The translations under genes and the position numbers were made by a program. The notes beneath the pieces were generated by a model. That model was not told the DNA's origin and did not search any database. It saw only the letters and a list, made by a program, of their open reading frames with translations. Positions 48,401-52,964 of a stretch of 64,000 bases of DNA are shown here, piece by piece. Numbering within the stretch: the first letter of the stretch is position 1; every line of letters starts with the position of its first letter. The stretch is from Gambelia wislizenii (Eukaryota > Chordata > Lepidosauria > Squamata > Crotaphytidae), in the NCBI GenBank assembly GCA_030847615.1, contig JAUMIR010000012.1, forward strand, positions 3,155,501-3,219,500, in the 5' to 3' direction.

Positions 48401-49031
48401 TTGCCAGGGACAAAGCACCAGCAGGGCTCTGTGTGTATGAATTGATTCTTCAAGAGCATGGGGTGCTAGGGGCGCATTAGATGTGTCTTTGGTGGGGTGG
48501 GGTGTGGAATTCAGCTCTTCAAGAAGCACAGCTTACACTTTAGAAAGGAACGCAACGTCCTAGTCTTCTCATAGCAGCGAAGGGAGCGCCATACATTCTG
48601 TAATGGTCTGCTTTGAATACCAGTTGCTAGGCAAAGTGGGAGAAGAGCCTTGCCTTCATTGCTTGAGTGCTTTCTGGGGGCCACAGTGGGAGCTGCACAA
48701 GGTGGGAGATGGGTGTTGGTGTCATCCAACACATTTGGAGGGTACCAAGTTGGGGGAGGATGCAGGAAGGCATCTGTCACAGGAGGTGGCCAGGTTGGCA
48801 TCTAGTGAGTGAGGTCCCATCAGCCCTGAATCGCCACAGCAACGTTTTTTTATTTGTTTCGCATGTTAAAACCTTACAGAATTCGACAAATTTCTAGAAG
48901 AGCGTGCCAAAGCGGCTGAAAGGATCCCCAGCCTGCCCTCGCCTCCCCGGGAGGAGCCCACACCCCCCATGACATACTCAACCAACAAAAAGAAGCCAGA
49001 GCGCTCAGAAGATGCCCTCTTTGCCCTGTGA
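405..49031 (+). CDS. TOM1L2: TOM1L2, VHS-GAT endosomal adaptor, 15 coding exons, 508 aa (whole gene span)
   Basis: Adaptor of the TOM1 family, which works on early endosomes. In this family the GAT domain binds ubiquitin and TOLLIP, a clathrin-box segment recruits clathrin, and an I-E-x-W-L motif binds the myosin VI tail. The joined exons give 1527 bases including the stop, within one residue of the mammalian protein as I remember it. The N-terminus [15 protein letters not shown] matches TOM1L2 rather than TOM1 ([15 protein letters not shown]). The VHS domain covers roughly residues 20-155 (exons 2-5), a Ser/Pro-rich linker 168-220 (exon 6), GAT about 215-310 (exons 7-9), a clathrin-box-like LIDLG 330-334 (exon 10), IEEWL 438-442 (exon 13), and the C-terminus ends in SEDALFAL. 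All 14 introns are GT-AG and all phases close. No frameshift or premature stop was seen. Confidence 0.97.
457..1530. repeat. Purine-rich minisatellite in the first kilobase of intron 1
   Basis: More than a dozen diverged tandem units of roughly 35-55 bases are built from AAGGAGGAGAGGGGG, CATGAGGAAGTGGGG and a CCCCATGAGGAAAG-type block followed by a C-run. The + strand is G/A-rich with frequent runs of four or more G, so it has quadruplex potential. The array also contains short G-run/C-run self-complementary pieces. It starts within about 15 bases of the exon 1 splice donor. Long reading frames through it on both strands are by-products of the repeat. Confidence 0.9.
1641..1714 (+). repeat. 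SINE 3' tail fragment
   Basis: AAGAAAACCCTATGG... followed by GTCGACAGGTGACTTGAAGG matches the tails of the tRNA-derived SINEs elsewhere in the window, for instance at 38760-38850. Only the tail remains here. Confidence 0.6.
1719..1794. repeat. Short inverted repeat
   Basis: About 20-base arms at 1719-1738 and 1775-1794 (core GGAATTTCAGCAG / CTGCTGAAATTCC) flank a 36-base centre, which itself contains GCTTGT / ACAAGC. This is probably a remnant of a fold-back MITE. Confidence 0.6.
3202..3282. repeat. Fold-back MITE (ACTACAA..CCATCA family)
   Basis: The arms TTTTTGGACTAC.AATTCCATCA and TGATGGGATTTGTAGTCCAAA face each other around a short loop. The same arms occur at many other sites in the window. 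Confidence 0.6.
4181..4273. repeat. Fold-back MITE
   Basis: TTTTGGACTACAGCTCTCAAAATT on the left is mirrored by TATAGTCCAAAAAGTAACTT on the right. It belongs to the family whose outer arm reads GGGAAAGTTACTTTTTGGAC. Confidence 0.6.
4600..5636 (-). mobile_element. CR1 LINE 3' portion, with a nested Tigger-like MITE
   Basis: Read on the minus strand, 4687-5082 gives a CR1 reverse-transcriptase C-terminus: [18 protein letters not shown], then [20 protein letters not shown] and [13 protein letters not shown]. The sequence ends at 4603 in the ATTCTATGATTC-type CR1 tail. CR1 similarity resumes at about 5298-5636, further toward the 5' side of the element. The two parts are separated by the MITE at 5092-5297. 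Frame breaks make it inactive. Confidence 0.8.
5092..5297. mobile_element. Tigger-like MITE nested in CR1
   Basis: It reads GGGTCCTTCATATCCTTGG...CCCCCATGGATACCAAAA and closes with TCTGCGAATATGGAGCCCAC. These are degraded versions of the ends seen at 8451 and 41326. It splits the CR1 copy and is therefore younger. Confidence 0.55.
5736..6003 (+). mobile_element. L2-like LINE 3' end
   Basis: A degraded C-terminus ([12 protein letters not shown]...) is followed by the tail GAGCCATATTGGGAGAAAGGTGGGCTGTAAATGAAA. This resembles the generic sauropsid L2-type ending at 61480-61540. The family call is approximate. Confidence 0.5.
7164..7255. repeat. Fold-back MITE
   Basis: AGTTACTTGTTTTAGACTAC...CAGAATCCCC is mirrored by GGGGGATTCTTGGGACCTG and TTGTCCAAAAAATTAACTT. 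Confidence 0.6.
7738..8010 (-). mobile_element. CR1 LINE 3' end
   Basis: GAGTTGGAAGAGACCAGAGG, CCATCCAGTCCAGC, ACAGATGGCCATCCAG and AGGAAGTTCTTCCTCATGTT are in minus orientation. They represent the RT C-terminus and 3' end seen again at 28835 and 42901. Confidence 0.75.
8451..8668. mobile_element. Tigger-like MITE
   Basis: Inverted ends AGTTGTCCCTTCATATTTGC and ATATGGAGGGACAACTGT, with an internal GGTTTGGTTCCAGGACCCCC block as in mammalian Tigger relatives. TA lies at the left edge. There is no coding capacity. Confidence 0.75.
9990..10185 (+). repeat. Degraded tRNA-derived SINE
   Basis: CATCAGACTAGTACTAAGG, GGCTCAAATCCCCCACTCAG (box B-like) and TTGACCTTGGGCTGGTCAC follow the order of a tRNA-related SINE head and body. 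The tail is AATAAATAATAATGG. Confidence 0.55.
10283..10494. mobile_element. Tigger-like MITE, second subfamily, TA on both sides
   Basis: The ends CAGGTTGACACACACCCTG and ACTGGGGCCAACCTG are inverted, with TA at 10281-10282 and 10495-10496. The interior has CCATGGATACATGAAACCGT and its partial mirror. The subfamily is shared with 24713-24865 and 63412-63668. Confidence 0.75.
11014..11178. repeat. Perfect 65-base inverted repeat (SINE-derived)
   Basis: The left arm 11014-11078 is the exact reverse complement of the right arm 11114-11178, with a 35-base spacer. Both arms are body sequence of the tRNA-derived SINE (GACTTGCCCAAGC, CTCTGAGGCTGAGAGA). The spacer holds the box B-like GAGTCGAACCCT. 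Just upstream (10990-11012) is a truncated Tigger-like end, CAGACCCCCATATCCATGG. Confidence 0.9.
11467..11551 (+). CDS. TOM1L2: TOM1L2 coding exon 2 (residues 18-46, start of VHS)
   Basis: The acceptor TTCTAG is at 11461-11466 and the donor GG|GTAGGT. The exon encodes [18 protein letters not shown] and CDIINETEE, the first helices of the VHS domain. It opens in phase 1 and closes in phase 2. Confidence 0.95.
11838..12110. mobile_element. Probable hAT-type remnant
   Basis: It begins CAGAGGTGGGCAAAGTGAGC, like the end of the element at 18501. The right end and target duplication were not located. Confidence 0.35.
12373..12870. mobile_element. hAT (Charlie-like) non-autonomous element with 8-base target duplication
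   Basis: The terminal inverted ends CAGTGACTCTTAACCT and AGATTAAGAACCACTG are flanked by a perfect duplication CTCAAGAC at 12365-12372 and 12871-12878. No transposase frame survives. The interior carries AAT/GAT microsatellites. Confidence 0.9.
13709..13787 (+). CDS. TOM1L2: TOM1L2 coding exon 3 (residues 46-72, VHS)
   Basis: The acceptor TCTGTTAG is followed by [20 protein letters not shown] and VMLALT. The donor is ACA|GTAAGA. Closing in phase 0 at 216 bases matches the next exon. Confidence 0.95.
15023..15384 (-). repeat. tRNA-derived SINE, interrupted by CR1
   Basis: A minus-strand SINE reads TTGTTGTTGTGTTCAAG, TCTGAGGCTGAGAGA and ATTTGAACCCTGGTCTC up to 15217. It resumes with ACTACACCACACTGG at about 15366-15384. 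The gap is filled by the CR1 tail. Confidence 0.75.
15218..15365 (-). mobile_element. CR1 3' end inserted in the SINE
   Basis: Three ATAGAATC repeats open the copy, as in CR1 3' microsatellite tails. GAGTTGGAAGAGACCACGAG, then the C-terminal RT region in minus orientation, follow up to ACCTCCAAC. It is strongly 5'-truncated. Confidence 0.8.
15625..15774 (+). CDS. TOM1L2: TOM1L2 coding exon 4 (residues 73-122, VHS)
   Basis: Encodes [20 protein letters not shown], then [18 protein letters not shown] and [12 protein letters not shown], the core of the VHS superhelix. Acceptor CCATGCCTAG, donor CAG|GTATGT, phase 0 at both ends. Confidence 0.96.
15775..16620. other. Intron 4
   Basis: It begins with a minus-strand LINE 3' end with an (AATAG)n tail. 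The rest, 16.0-16.6 kb, shows no recognised repeat. Confidence 0.75.
15787..15990 (-). mobile_element. LINE 3' end with GAATA pentamer tail
   Basis: A run of ATAGAATAGAATAGAAT is followed by CTTTATTACGGTCATAGACC. This arrangement fits a minus-strand non-LTR element primed into a pentamer tail. An R4- or Vingi-like family is possible but not verified. Confidence 0.45.
16621..16755 (+). CDS. TOM1L2: TOM1L2 coding exon 5 (residues 123-167, end of VHS)
   Basis: Encodes [20 protein letters not shown], then [20 protein letters not shown] and HTPQR. The acceptor is TTTCTTCCAG and the donor AGA|GTAAGA. The VHS domain ends around residue 155. Confidence 0.96.
16756..17931. other. Intron 5
   Basis: A probable hAT-like remnant occupies about 16976-17290 (GGGGTGGGCAATGTACGG at its left). 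The remainder shows nothing that I recognise. Confidence 0.65.
17932..18090 (+). CDS. TOM1L2: TOM1L2 coding exon 6 (residues 168-220, VHS-GAT linker)
   Basis: A flexible Ser/Pro/Ala-rich linker: [20 protein letters not shown], then [20 protein letters not shown] and [13 protein letters not shown]. Acceptor TCTTTTTCTAG, donor CAG|GTATCT, phase 0. Confidence 0.95.
18228..18344 (+). CDS. TOM1L2: TOM1L2 coding exon 7 (residues 221-259, GAT helix 1)
   Basis: Encodes [20 protein letters not shown], then [19 protein letters not shown]. Only 137 bases of intron 6 separate it from exon 6. The acceptor is CTCCTGGAG and the donor CAG|GTAAGT. Confidence 0.96.
18501..18908. mobile_element. hAT-like element with target duplication and central palindrome
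   Basis: The inverted ends CAGGGATGGGCAA and TTGCCCATCCCTG are flanked by CTTTAGGT (18493-18500) and CTTTAGAT (18909-18916), a 7-of-8 duplication. A palindrome of two perfect 20-base arms around one base spans 18698-18738 (arm ACAGGAAGTGAACCAGAAGT). There is no transposase frame. Confidence 0.85.
20229..20436 (-). repeat. tRNA-derived SINE (second family)
   Basis: The right end reads CAGTACTGGCATTTAACCAC then TGCACCACCAGGGC. Inverted, this is a tRNA-like head GCCCTGGTGGTGCAGTGG. TAGCTAATTGCCCCCAACAAG lies in the body. The sister copy is at 46358-46620. Confidence 0.7.
20455..20570 (+). mobile_element. CR1 3' end fragment
   Basis: GGTGGACTCTCCATCTTCC, TTTCAGGAGTGCTTCAG and TTCCTGCGTGGCAGGGAACT follow the CR1 3' terminal order in + orientation. 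Confidence 0.6.
20747..20880 (+). CDS. TOM1L2: TOM1L2 coding exon 8 (residues 260-304, GAT)
   Basis: Encodes [20 protein letters not shown], then [20 protein letters not shown] and LRYE, the three-helix GAT region that binds ubiquitin and TOLLIP in this family. Acceptor CTCCCCCAG, donor AG|GTGCGC, closing in phase 2. Confidence 0.96.
20881..22483. other. Intron 8
   Basis: A full-length SINE lies at 21176-21421 and a harbinger-type fold-back remnant near 22060-22215. The rest is unassigned. Confidence 0.75.
21176..21421 (+). repeat. Near full-length tRNA-derived SINE
   Basis: Box A-like TGGTATAGTGGTTTGAGCAT and box B-like GATTCAAATCCC are followed by GGCAAGTCACATTCTCTCAG. The tail is GGGTCACCCTAACTCAG...CACAACAACAAC. 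The tail resembles RTE/BovB-related Sauria SINE ends, which is an inference. Confidence 0.8.
22484..22532 (+). CDS. TOM1L2: TOM1L2 coding exon 9 (residues 304-320)
   Basis: A 49-base exon encoding [16 protein letters not shown] after the split Arg304. The acceptor is TTGCTTGTAG and the donor GGG|GTAAGT. It restores phase 0. Confidence 0.95.
22533..23439. other. Intron 9
   Basis: Mostly a + strand CR1 3' end (22905-23270). The rest is unassigned. Confidence 0.75.
22905..23270 (+). mobile_element. CR1 LINE 3' portion
   Basis: TTAGCTTGGAGAAGAGGAG, CTGCTCCAGAAACTAGAACC, GGAGGTCTTTAAACAAGGG and GGGGGTTGGACTAGATGGCC appear in the order of the CR1 RT C-terminus and 3' end, degraded by frame breaks. 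Confidence 0.8.
23440..23563 (+). CDS. TOM1L2: TOM1L2 coding exon 10 (residues 321-362, clathrin box)
   Basis: Encodes [20 protein letters not shown], then [20 protein letters not shown] and L. LIDLG at 330-334 is the clathrin-box-like segment of TOM1-family adaptors. Acceptor GCCCAACAG, donor G|GTGGGT, closing in phase 1. Confidence 0.95.
23822..24062 (-). repeat. Near full-length tRNA-derived SINE
   Basis: TTGTTGTTGCTGTATGCC tail, GGCTGGGAGTGTGTGACTTG body, GGGATTCGAACCCTGG box B and AACCACTATATCACACTGGC head are read in minus orientation. Confidence 0.8.
24465..24672 (+). repeat. tRNA-derived SINE
   Basis: GAGCCAGTGTGGTAAAGTGG head, GGGTTTGAATCCTGCG box B, GGTGACCTTGGGTAAGTCAC body and CTTGAAGGCACACAACAAC tail. 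Confidence 0.8.
24713..24865. mobile_element. Tigger-like MITE, short form with TA flanks
   Basis: CATTGACCCCTGTATCTATG and ATATGGGGGTCAACCTG are inverted ends. TA lies at 24711-24712 and 24866-24867. It has the same interior as 10283-10494 with a deletion. Confidence 0.75.
25133..25326. mobile_element. hAT Charlie-like element
   Basis: Inverted ends CAGTGGGGATTCTTAACC and GGGTTAAGAACTACTG with the internal TGGTCCATGAATCCC. I could not see a clear 8-base duplication. Confidence 0.65.
25367..25484 (+). CDS. TOM1L2: TOM1L2 coding exon 11 (residues 362-401)
   Basis: Encodes [20 protein letters not shown], then [19 protein letters not shown]. The [10 protein letters not shown] block is conserved across TOM1 paralogs. 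Acceptor ATCTTTGTAG, donor AC|GTACGT, closing in phase 2. Confidence 0.95.
25617..25733. repeat. Fold-back MITE
   Basis: GGTTGTTGAACTTCAGCTCC is mirrored by GGAGTTGCAGTTCAGCAACC. CAGGGGTGCAAATTGGGCAG lies at the left. Confidence 0.65.
25955..26092 (-). repeat. MIR-like SINE fragment
   Basis: CTCACTACAGCCCTATGGGG, GTTCAGAGTCACTGAAGG and GGGATTTGAACTCTGC match the order of a MIR-type tRNA SINE in minus orientation. Confidence 0.5.
26784..26970 (+). repeat. tRNA-derived SINE
   Basis: GTGTGGTATAGTGGTTTGAA, AGGGTTCGAATTCCC and GGCAAGTCACACTCTCTCAG match the other SINE copies. The 3' tail is lost after GAAAACCCCATGATAGG. Confidence 0.8.
28835..29115 (-). mobile_element. CR1 LINE 3' end
   Basis: The minus-strand frame 28909-29160 reads [20 protein letters not shown] then [20 protein letters not shown], the CR1 RT C-terminus. 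The copy is nearly identical to 42901-43185 (+), so the family was recently active. Confidence 0.85.
29185..29750 (-). mobile_element. Unidentified A-tailed retroelement segment
   Basis: A run of A before TCTTTATTCAGTTCAAAG, read on the minus strand, looks like a LINE 3' end followed by several hundred AT-rich bases. The family is not recognised. An L1- or L2-type 3'UTR is possible. Confidence 0.35.
31720..31795 (+). CDS. TOM1L2: TOM1L2 coding exon 12 (residues 401-426)
   Basis: Encodes [20 protein letters not shown] then QNTGG. The acceptor is CTCTGTTTCAG and the donor GGG|GTAAGT. It closes in phase 0, so the following exon must begin a codon. Confidence 0.95.
32565..32655. repeat. Fold-back MITE
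   Basis: TTTTTGCACTACAGCTCCCA is mirrored by GAGAGCTGTAGTCCCAAAAA, with outer AACTTCCTC / GGAACTTTTCC. Confidence 0.6.
34056..34158. repeat. Fold-back MITE, CCCTCCAGATGTTG type
   Basis: GTGGCCCTCCAGATGTTGTT and GGCCTACAGCTCCTATCAG are mirrored by TTGTAGTCCAACAACCTCTG. Confidence 0.65.
34941..35006 (+). CDS. TOM1L2: Candidate in-frame cassette exon of TOM1L2 (22 codons, second myosin VI-type motif)
   Basis: A pyrimidine-rich tract and CTCAACACACAG acceptor precede 66 bases, with donor ATG|GTGAGG. Exon 12 ends and exon 13 begins in phase 0, so inclusion keeps frame and adds [20 protein letters not shown] plus GM. The block MEPIDKWL parallels MDDIEEWL of exon 13, the myosin VI-binding I-[DE]-x-W-L core. 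The surroundings are repeat-free. Transcription is not shown; splice sites, phase, length and motif all agree. Confidence 0.75.
35355..35389 (+). other. TOM1L2: Candidate 35-base micro-exon
   Basis: It is framed by a strong acceptor (CTCCTTTTCCCTTCAG) and a good donor (GG|GTGAGT). Read in phase 0 it gives [12 protein letters not shown]. At 35 bases it shifts the frame of exon 13, and the new frame meets TG|A exactly at the exon 13/14 junction. It could be a poison or alternative-C-terminus exon, or a chance splice-site pair. Confidence 0.4.
35505..35612. repeat. Fold-back MITE
   Basis: TTTTTTCGACTATAACTTCC is mirrored by GGGGTTTGTAGTCCAAAAGG. Confidence 0.6.
37440..37545 (+). mobile_element. 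CR1 3' tip
   Basis: GGGTTGGACTAGTTGGTCC then TCCAGCTCTGTGATTCTATT is the CR1 3' terminus in + orientation. Confidence 0.65.
37672..37785 (+). mobile_element. CR1 3' tip
   Basis: TTGGATGGCCATCTGTCGGG, CAGGGGGTTGGACCGGATGG and CAACTCTATGATTCCATAAT. Confidence 0.75.
37920..38146 (-). repeat. tRNA-derived SINE
   Basis: TGTTGTTGTGTGCCATCAAG tail, AAGAGAGTGTGACTTGCC body, GGATTCAAACCCTGG box B and GCGTCATGCTGGC head are in minus orientation. Confidence 0.8.
38555..38850 (+). repeat. Two SINE tails flanking half of a MITE
   Basis: SINE tails TCATAAGTTGACAGGTGACT (38574) and TCATAAGTTGACAGGCGATT (38813) flank a half MITE, GGGGATTCTGGGAGTGGCAG, at 38650-38695. This suggests a tail duplication or an insertion of the MITE with SINE remnants on each side. 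Confidence 0.55.
39344..39516. repeat. Large imperfect inverted repeat (hairpin)
   Basis: Arms of about 77-80 bases (39344-39420 and 39437-39516) share GCCCTCAGGTGTTTG, CCATCATCTCCTATGGGA and CTGCAGTTGGTCC in mirrored order around a 16-base loop. A few mismatches and small indels occur. No known family was recognised. Confidence 0.85.
39974..40118. mobile_element. Small hAT MITE with perfect 8-base duplication
   Basis: Inverted ends CAGTGCTTCTCAGCCTTTG and CAAAGGCTGAGAAACTCTG are flanked by ATTTAAAT at 39966-39973 and 40119-40126. The interior carries mirrored TTTTGGACTTCAGCTCCCAG / CTGGGAGCTGAAGTCCAAAA. Confidence 0.9.
41326..41555. mobile_element. Tigger-like MITE with TA flanks
   Basis: CAGTTGTCCCTTCATATTCG and ATACGGAGGGACAACTG form the ends; TA at 41324-41325 and 41556-41557. 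It is the clearest copy of this family in the window. Confidence 0.85.
42901..43190 (+). mobile_element. CR1 LINE 3' end
   Basis: The RT C-terminus (GCTGCTCCAGAGACTGGAAC, ACCTCAACATGAGGAGGAAC) runs through GGAGGTCTTTAAACAGAGGC to the tail CTATGATTCTATGA. It is the near-identical partner of 28835-29115. Confidence 0.85.
44032..44091 (+). CDS. TOM1L2: TOM1L2 coding exon 13 (residues 427-446, myosin VI motif)
   Basis: Encodes [21 protein letters not shown]438-E-E-W-L442 is the I-E-x-W-L motif reported for myosin VI binding in TOM1, TOM1L2 and LMTK2. A long pyrimidine tract precedes the acceptor GCGCTTCCTAG. The donor is GTG|GTAAGA, phase 0. Confidence 0.96.
44962..45085 (+). mobile_element. CR1 3' tip
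   Basis: GGAGGTTTTTAAACAGAAGG, GTCTGTCGGGAATGCTTTGA and GGTTGGACTAGATGGCCC. Confidence 0.75.
45991..46201. mobile_element. Tigger-like MITE with TA flanks
   Basis: CAGTCAGCCCTCCATATCC and TACCAAGGGCCCACTG are the ends, with TA at 45989-45990 and 46202-46203. It is read opposite to 41326. Confidence 0.75.
46358..46620 (-). repeat. tRNA-derived SINE (second family)
   Basis: The right end GCATTTAACCACTGTGCC, inverted, is a tRNA-like head. AATCGAACTTGCAATGTGG carries box B, and the left end TTTATACCCCGCTC is an L2-type tail. Confidence 0.7.
46990..47160. repeat. Pyrimidine-rich tract with ATC microsatellite
   Basis: About 130 bases dominated by C and T (CTCCTCTGCC, CTTCTCCTTT) run into seven ATC repeats at 47130-47151. 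Confidence 0.8.
48008..48122. repeat. Fold-back MITE
   Basis: TGATGCCCTCTGGAGG...CATCC is mirrored by GATGGGAGTTGAAGCCC...CAGAGGGCAGCA. Confidence 0.55.
48322..48358 (+). CDS. TOM1L2: TOM1L2 coding exon 14 (residues 447-459)
   Basis: A 37-base exon encoding [12 protein letters not shown]. The acceptor is TCCTGTTACAG and the donor G|GTAATG. It closes in phase 1. Confidence 0.94.
48359..48879. other. Intron 14
   Basis: 521 bases with no recognised repeat or feature. Confidence 0.7.
48880..49031 (+). CDS. TOM1L2: TOM1L2 coding exon 15 and stop (residues 459-508)
   Basis: Encodes [20 protein letters not shown], then [20 protein letters not shown] and [10 protein letters not shown], followed by TGA at 49029-49031. 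This is the family C-terminus; only the Pro-rich stretch differs notably from the mammalian sequence that I recall. Confidence 0.96.
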
Positions 49032-49982
49032 GGCTCCTCCCCACGTGCTTGGAAGGACGCAGTCATGCGGTCAAGCTGTCTTCACGCTGTCCAGCTTAAC
49101 AACAAGCTTCCTGGCCCTTCCCAGGTGTTCTAGATGGCCTCTCTGATCTCTCGGAAGTGATCCAGCCCAAATAAGCTAACTTTTTAAAAAACATATTTAC
49201 CTTGCCTTGTCTCCTGTGGCTGTTTCCTTCCCACTAGCTTAACTCCCTTTTTCCTCACCTCCAGGTCAACAAATGTTGGGATTTTCCTTTTCTCCTCTCT
49301 CTCTTTTTTTAAAATGCATGAGTGCTGTTTCACCACCACCCCTTGCTCCTTGGCCCACGCACACACCCAGTCACTAGATTCAGAGTGGAGTTGTGCCATT
49401 GTTTCTTGAGAGCCGGTCTAAAGTGCACAGTTTGCGGTGTCTCTAACAATAGTGGAGTGGGTCTTCCCTATAAGTCCCATGAAAAAGAAGTCCCTCACAG
49501 TACTATTTCTACACACTTGCATGGCACATTCCTCCTGCTTCCTTCATTTTCCATCACAACGGCTTTAAGTGAGGACTGTTTTCATTTGTTGTTCTCTTTC
49601 ACTGTTTCCAGCTTCAGGTAACCAGTTGTCATGAGGATCGTGGGCTGCCTTTTGCCTCCCTCTCCCCCCACCAGAAAGTCTTGCTTGGAAGTTCTGGCGG
49701 TCTTTTTTAATGTTAAGACCTTTGTCTGCCAGGGAGCAGCTTATCTTCAGCAGAAAATGTGGCTGTGCCCTTGTTGTGTATGGCAGTTGAAATGAAGTTT
49801 TTATTTCTTTTCTGGGAAGTTTGAATGAAGCTCAGATTGCTTTGGAAGGGGTGGTGGTGGTTCTAGTGGTGCATGCTCTAAAATGTTGGCTGCCATGTTT
49901 TTCTGGACAGTAGCTCCTCTGCATCAGCTAGCAGTTCCCCCTCCTGGAAGCTGCCTTTGCAGCTTCTAGCCTGTGTGCCATT

Positions 49983-50068
49983 CTGGAAAAGGCTGGAGTG
50001 CATTTCTCTTCTGCTTCAAGACATTCTGGACAGGGCTAGAGTGCATTTCCCTTCTGCTTCAAGGCAGC
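49983..50068 (+). repeat. 44-base tandem duplication in the 3'UTR
   Basis: GGAGTGCATTTCTCTTCTGC and, one period later, AGAGTGCATTTCCCTTCTGC. Both are followed by TTCAAG and preceded by CTGGA.AGGGCT-type sequence. Confidence 0.8.
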
Positions 50069-50566
50069 TCTTTTGACCTTCCCAAAACATCTTGCAAGAA
50101 GGTCAGTCAAAAAAAAGATGGCATTGTAGGTGAAAGGGCTACAGGTGAGAGCTGTATCGTGCGGGTGCTACTGGGATACTCATATGGTTTGGACCCAGTT
50201 GGTAGGTTCCAGTGCAGTGTGACCCCACGTCTTTTTGCTGGTGCTTGTCGTTGGGGGTGATGAAATTGCACCAGTGCTTTGCATGGCTGAAAGAGAGGTA
50301 TTTTGACACAAGAGCATCCCTCATGATCTGCCCATTTTGCCAGTAGGGTTCCCTGCGTCCAAGTTTTACTGGTTGCAATGTGGGATCCGCCATTCCAGAG
50401 GAAGTGGTAATCTCCCCACCGTTAAGGTCACATCTTAGTTTAGGATTGAGTAAAACTCTGGAGGTCATGTCCTGTTTTGTGATGAAAGGGACTGATGGCA
50501 GGTAGGCTGATTTCCTTCGAGCTCCTCTGGGGGCTGTCACACTACACAGTTGTAGCTCTGCAACTC

Positions 50567-50735
50567 CACTTTAGCAGGCATAGGCTGCATCCAGTGAAAC
50601 CTTGGGGTTTGAAGTTTGGGGAGACACTAGAGCTCTTTGGCAGAGACTGCTGAATGTCCCTCCTTAAACTGCCAATCCCAGGATTCCATGGGATGCAGCC
50701 ATGGCAGTTAAAGTGGAATCATAGTGCAATTATTG
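50567..50735. repeat. Fold-back MITE (harbinger-like) in the 3'UTR
   Basis: Inverted blocks CTTTAGCAGGCATAGGCTGC / GCAGCCATGGCAGTTAAAG and TGGGGTTTGAAGTT / GCCAATCCCAGGATTCC. The family is shared with 56191-56410 and 22060-22215. Confidence 0.6.
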
Positions 50736-52424
50736 TGAAATAGGCCATGATGAGGAATCTGCTGTTTGAATCCATATGGTTTCACCTTGTTGGACAAGTA
50801 GCACAGTGAAGGAAAGGGAATCCTGTGCAGAGGTTTGAAAAATTCCTTTTGGGGAGACTAAGTTTCCTCTATTCAGCTGTGTCTGGAAGGTTCTGGGAGT
50901 TATGCCCACCACAAAGTAACTTTTCCCAGCTGTAGTCTTAAGGTGGTTGAATGGACTGCACTGCCTGAGAGTGCAGGTAGGCAGGGGCAGGAATCATATG
51001 TTTGAATTCTTACCAGTATTAAATATTCCCTGCAGGCGGCCTACTAACTCAGCAGGTGAAGGAATTGGTTGCAGCAGTCACACCCAATCTAGCGCCCTAC
51101 TGCTAATAGAGCGGGTTGAAGTCCCAGACATTTGTAGGTCCCAGCATCCCCCCTCCCCATTGGAAGAAAGTGTCAAGTGGAACAGGGATGTCTTGGGGTG
51201 GAATGGCCAAGCCTTGGGTTTTTACGGAGGTTTATTTTGCTTTACAACTCTAGCAACTGCCTGCCAGTGTCCTGTATCACAATGTTCCTCCCCACCGCCA
51301 CCACGTTGCTACCTGTGTGGCCATCCAAACAAATCAGAAGCTGTAATAGAACTGCATCTCATCCCAATCACCTTTCATGGCTCTTTCTACCTTTTGGTGG
51401 TTCCAAGCTGACTTCCCAGCTGTCCTTACTGTTTATGCTGTGTGGCAGAGAGAGGGGTCAGAGATCATACTACAATGTGGGCGAAGGTGTGCGTTGTGTT
51501 GGAAACACTTGCATTTGTACTACAGCTCCCAAAATGGCTGGAGGATTCTGGGCACTGTAGTACACAAAAAGTAATTCCCCCCATCCTCTGGGTTTGCCCC
51601 AGGTAACATGATTCTATTGAGTGTGGGAATTTATGTTTTTAAAAATGCCTTTTTTGTGACAGGAATTGTTAACGACACTAAATTGCTGGGATCTTTACTT
51701 AAAACACTAACTGTTTGCGTGTGTCCCAATCGAGTGGAAATTTTTCCCGCAGGAGCTCTGTTGCGGCGAACAAAGACTGCTGTGTTCTTGTACGGCCAGT
51801 TCGTTTCAACAGAATGTGCCCAGGGAAATTACCTGGTGGATTGGGCCCTTCATCTCCATTCCCTTCCCCCAGTTCCTTTTGATTTCCGCAGCTTTTGTTA
51901 ATGTTTCTGGGTGCTGAGTGGTGAAAATGGGGACGGGGGGTGGGGGAAAATGAACTGTTTCTGTTTTTAAATATATTCCATGTGAGGTGTGTAACATTTC
52001 CACCTCCCCGCTTTTTTTATCTTTAAGCTGTTTAATGTAGAAGATCTATCTAGGACAGGTGCAATAGCAGAATCTGTTATGAATCGTGACCATGTGCAAA
52101 ATGTCTTAAATAACCTGAGTGGGAGGAAGAGGAGGAGGAGGAGGAAAAAGAGCTCATTAAATTAACGCAATTAACTCAACAGTTGAAGCCCTCTCCAGCC
52201 CAGCCCTCTTCAGCTGATGCTCCTCCCCTTTGATGTATTGGATTGCAACTCCCATCATGTACTTTTAGTCTAGCTTGCATAAAGAGAAGGTGCTAGTGAG
52301 TGAAAGCCCTGCCTGGCCCTAGTCTTTGGTTTACAATTCCAGGTCTATTTTCCTCTCTTTTTGTACATTGGTGAGACTCCTTCTTCTGGGCAAAGCTTTG
52401 GTCAGATCAGGTTTCAGAGCTTGG

Positions 52425-52505
52425 GAAAAAAATATTTTTGGGGACTTAAGTTCCCATAATCCCCCAGGTGGTATGGGCAGGATTTTGAGAGGTGTAGTTC
52501 CCCCA
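52425..52505. repeat. Fold-back MITE in the 3'UTR
   Basis: TTTTTGGGGACTTAAGTTCC is mirrored by AGAGGTGTAGTTCCCCCAAA. Confidence 0.55.
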
Positions 52506-52964
52506 AAATGACACACACACCCAAGTCTGCTGATTTTTCTGCCTCATCCCATGTATCTCTCTTTCTATTCCTCCATCTGGGGAAGAAAAGAGAACTCCAG
52601 ATTTTCCAAGCAGGGACCCAACAGAGGTAACTGGTTTTTCCCATCTGGGGCACAGCAGCTCCCAGCCACAAGAAGGAGGCCATGTTCCACCTGGGGTCCT
52701 AGCTGGAGATCTTTGTCTTCATGCAATTCAACTCCTGCCAGAATCTCTTGACACAGACCTCCAGCCTGCTGGTAACAGGCCGGAGCAGATTGTGGGCCAG
52801 CTGGAGTCAGGGTGGCCACCAGAAAGAGCTGTGGCTTGCCAATCCAGACACCTACCCATTCCCCCTAACCTCACCAGCGAAAGAGGCCCACTCATTCTGC
52901 CCGTACCTTGGCAGGTGCCCTTTCCTTTTGCCTGCTGTTGATAAAACTATAATGTCTAGCTGGA

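Noticed and set aside
50947..51411. 154-codon frame in the 3'UTR
   Set aside because: Low-information composition, overlapping alternative frames and no family resemblance. It lies downstream of the TOM1L2 stop and is best treated as UTR.
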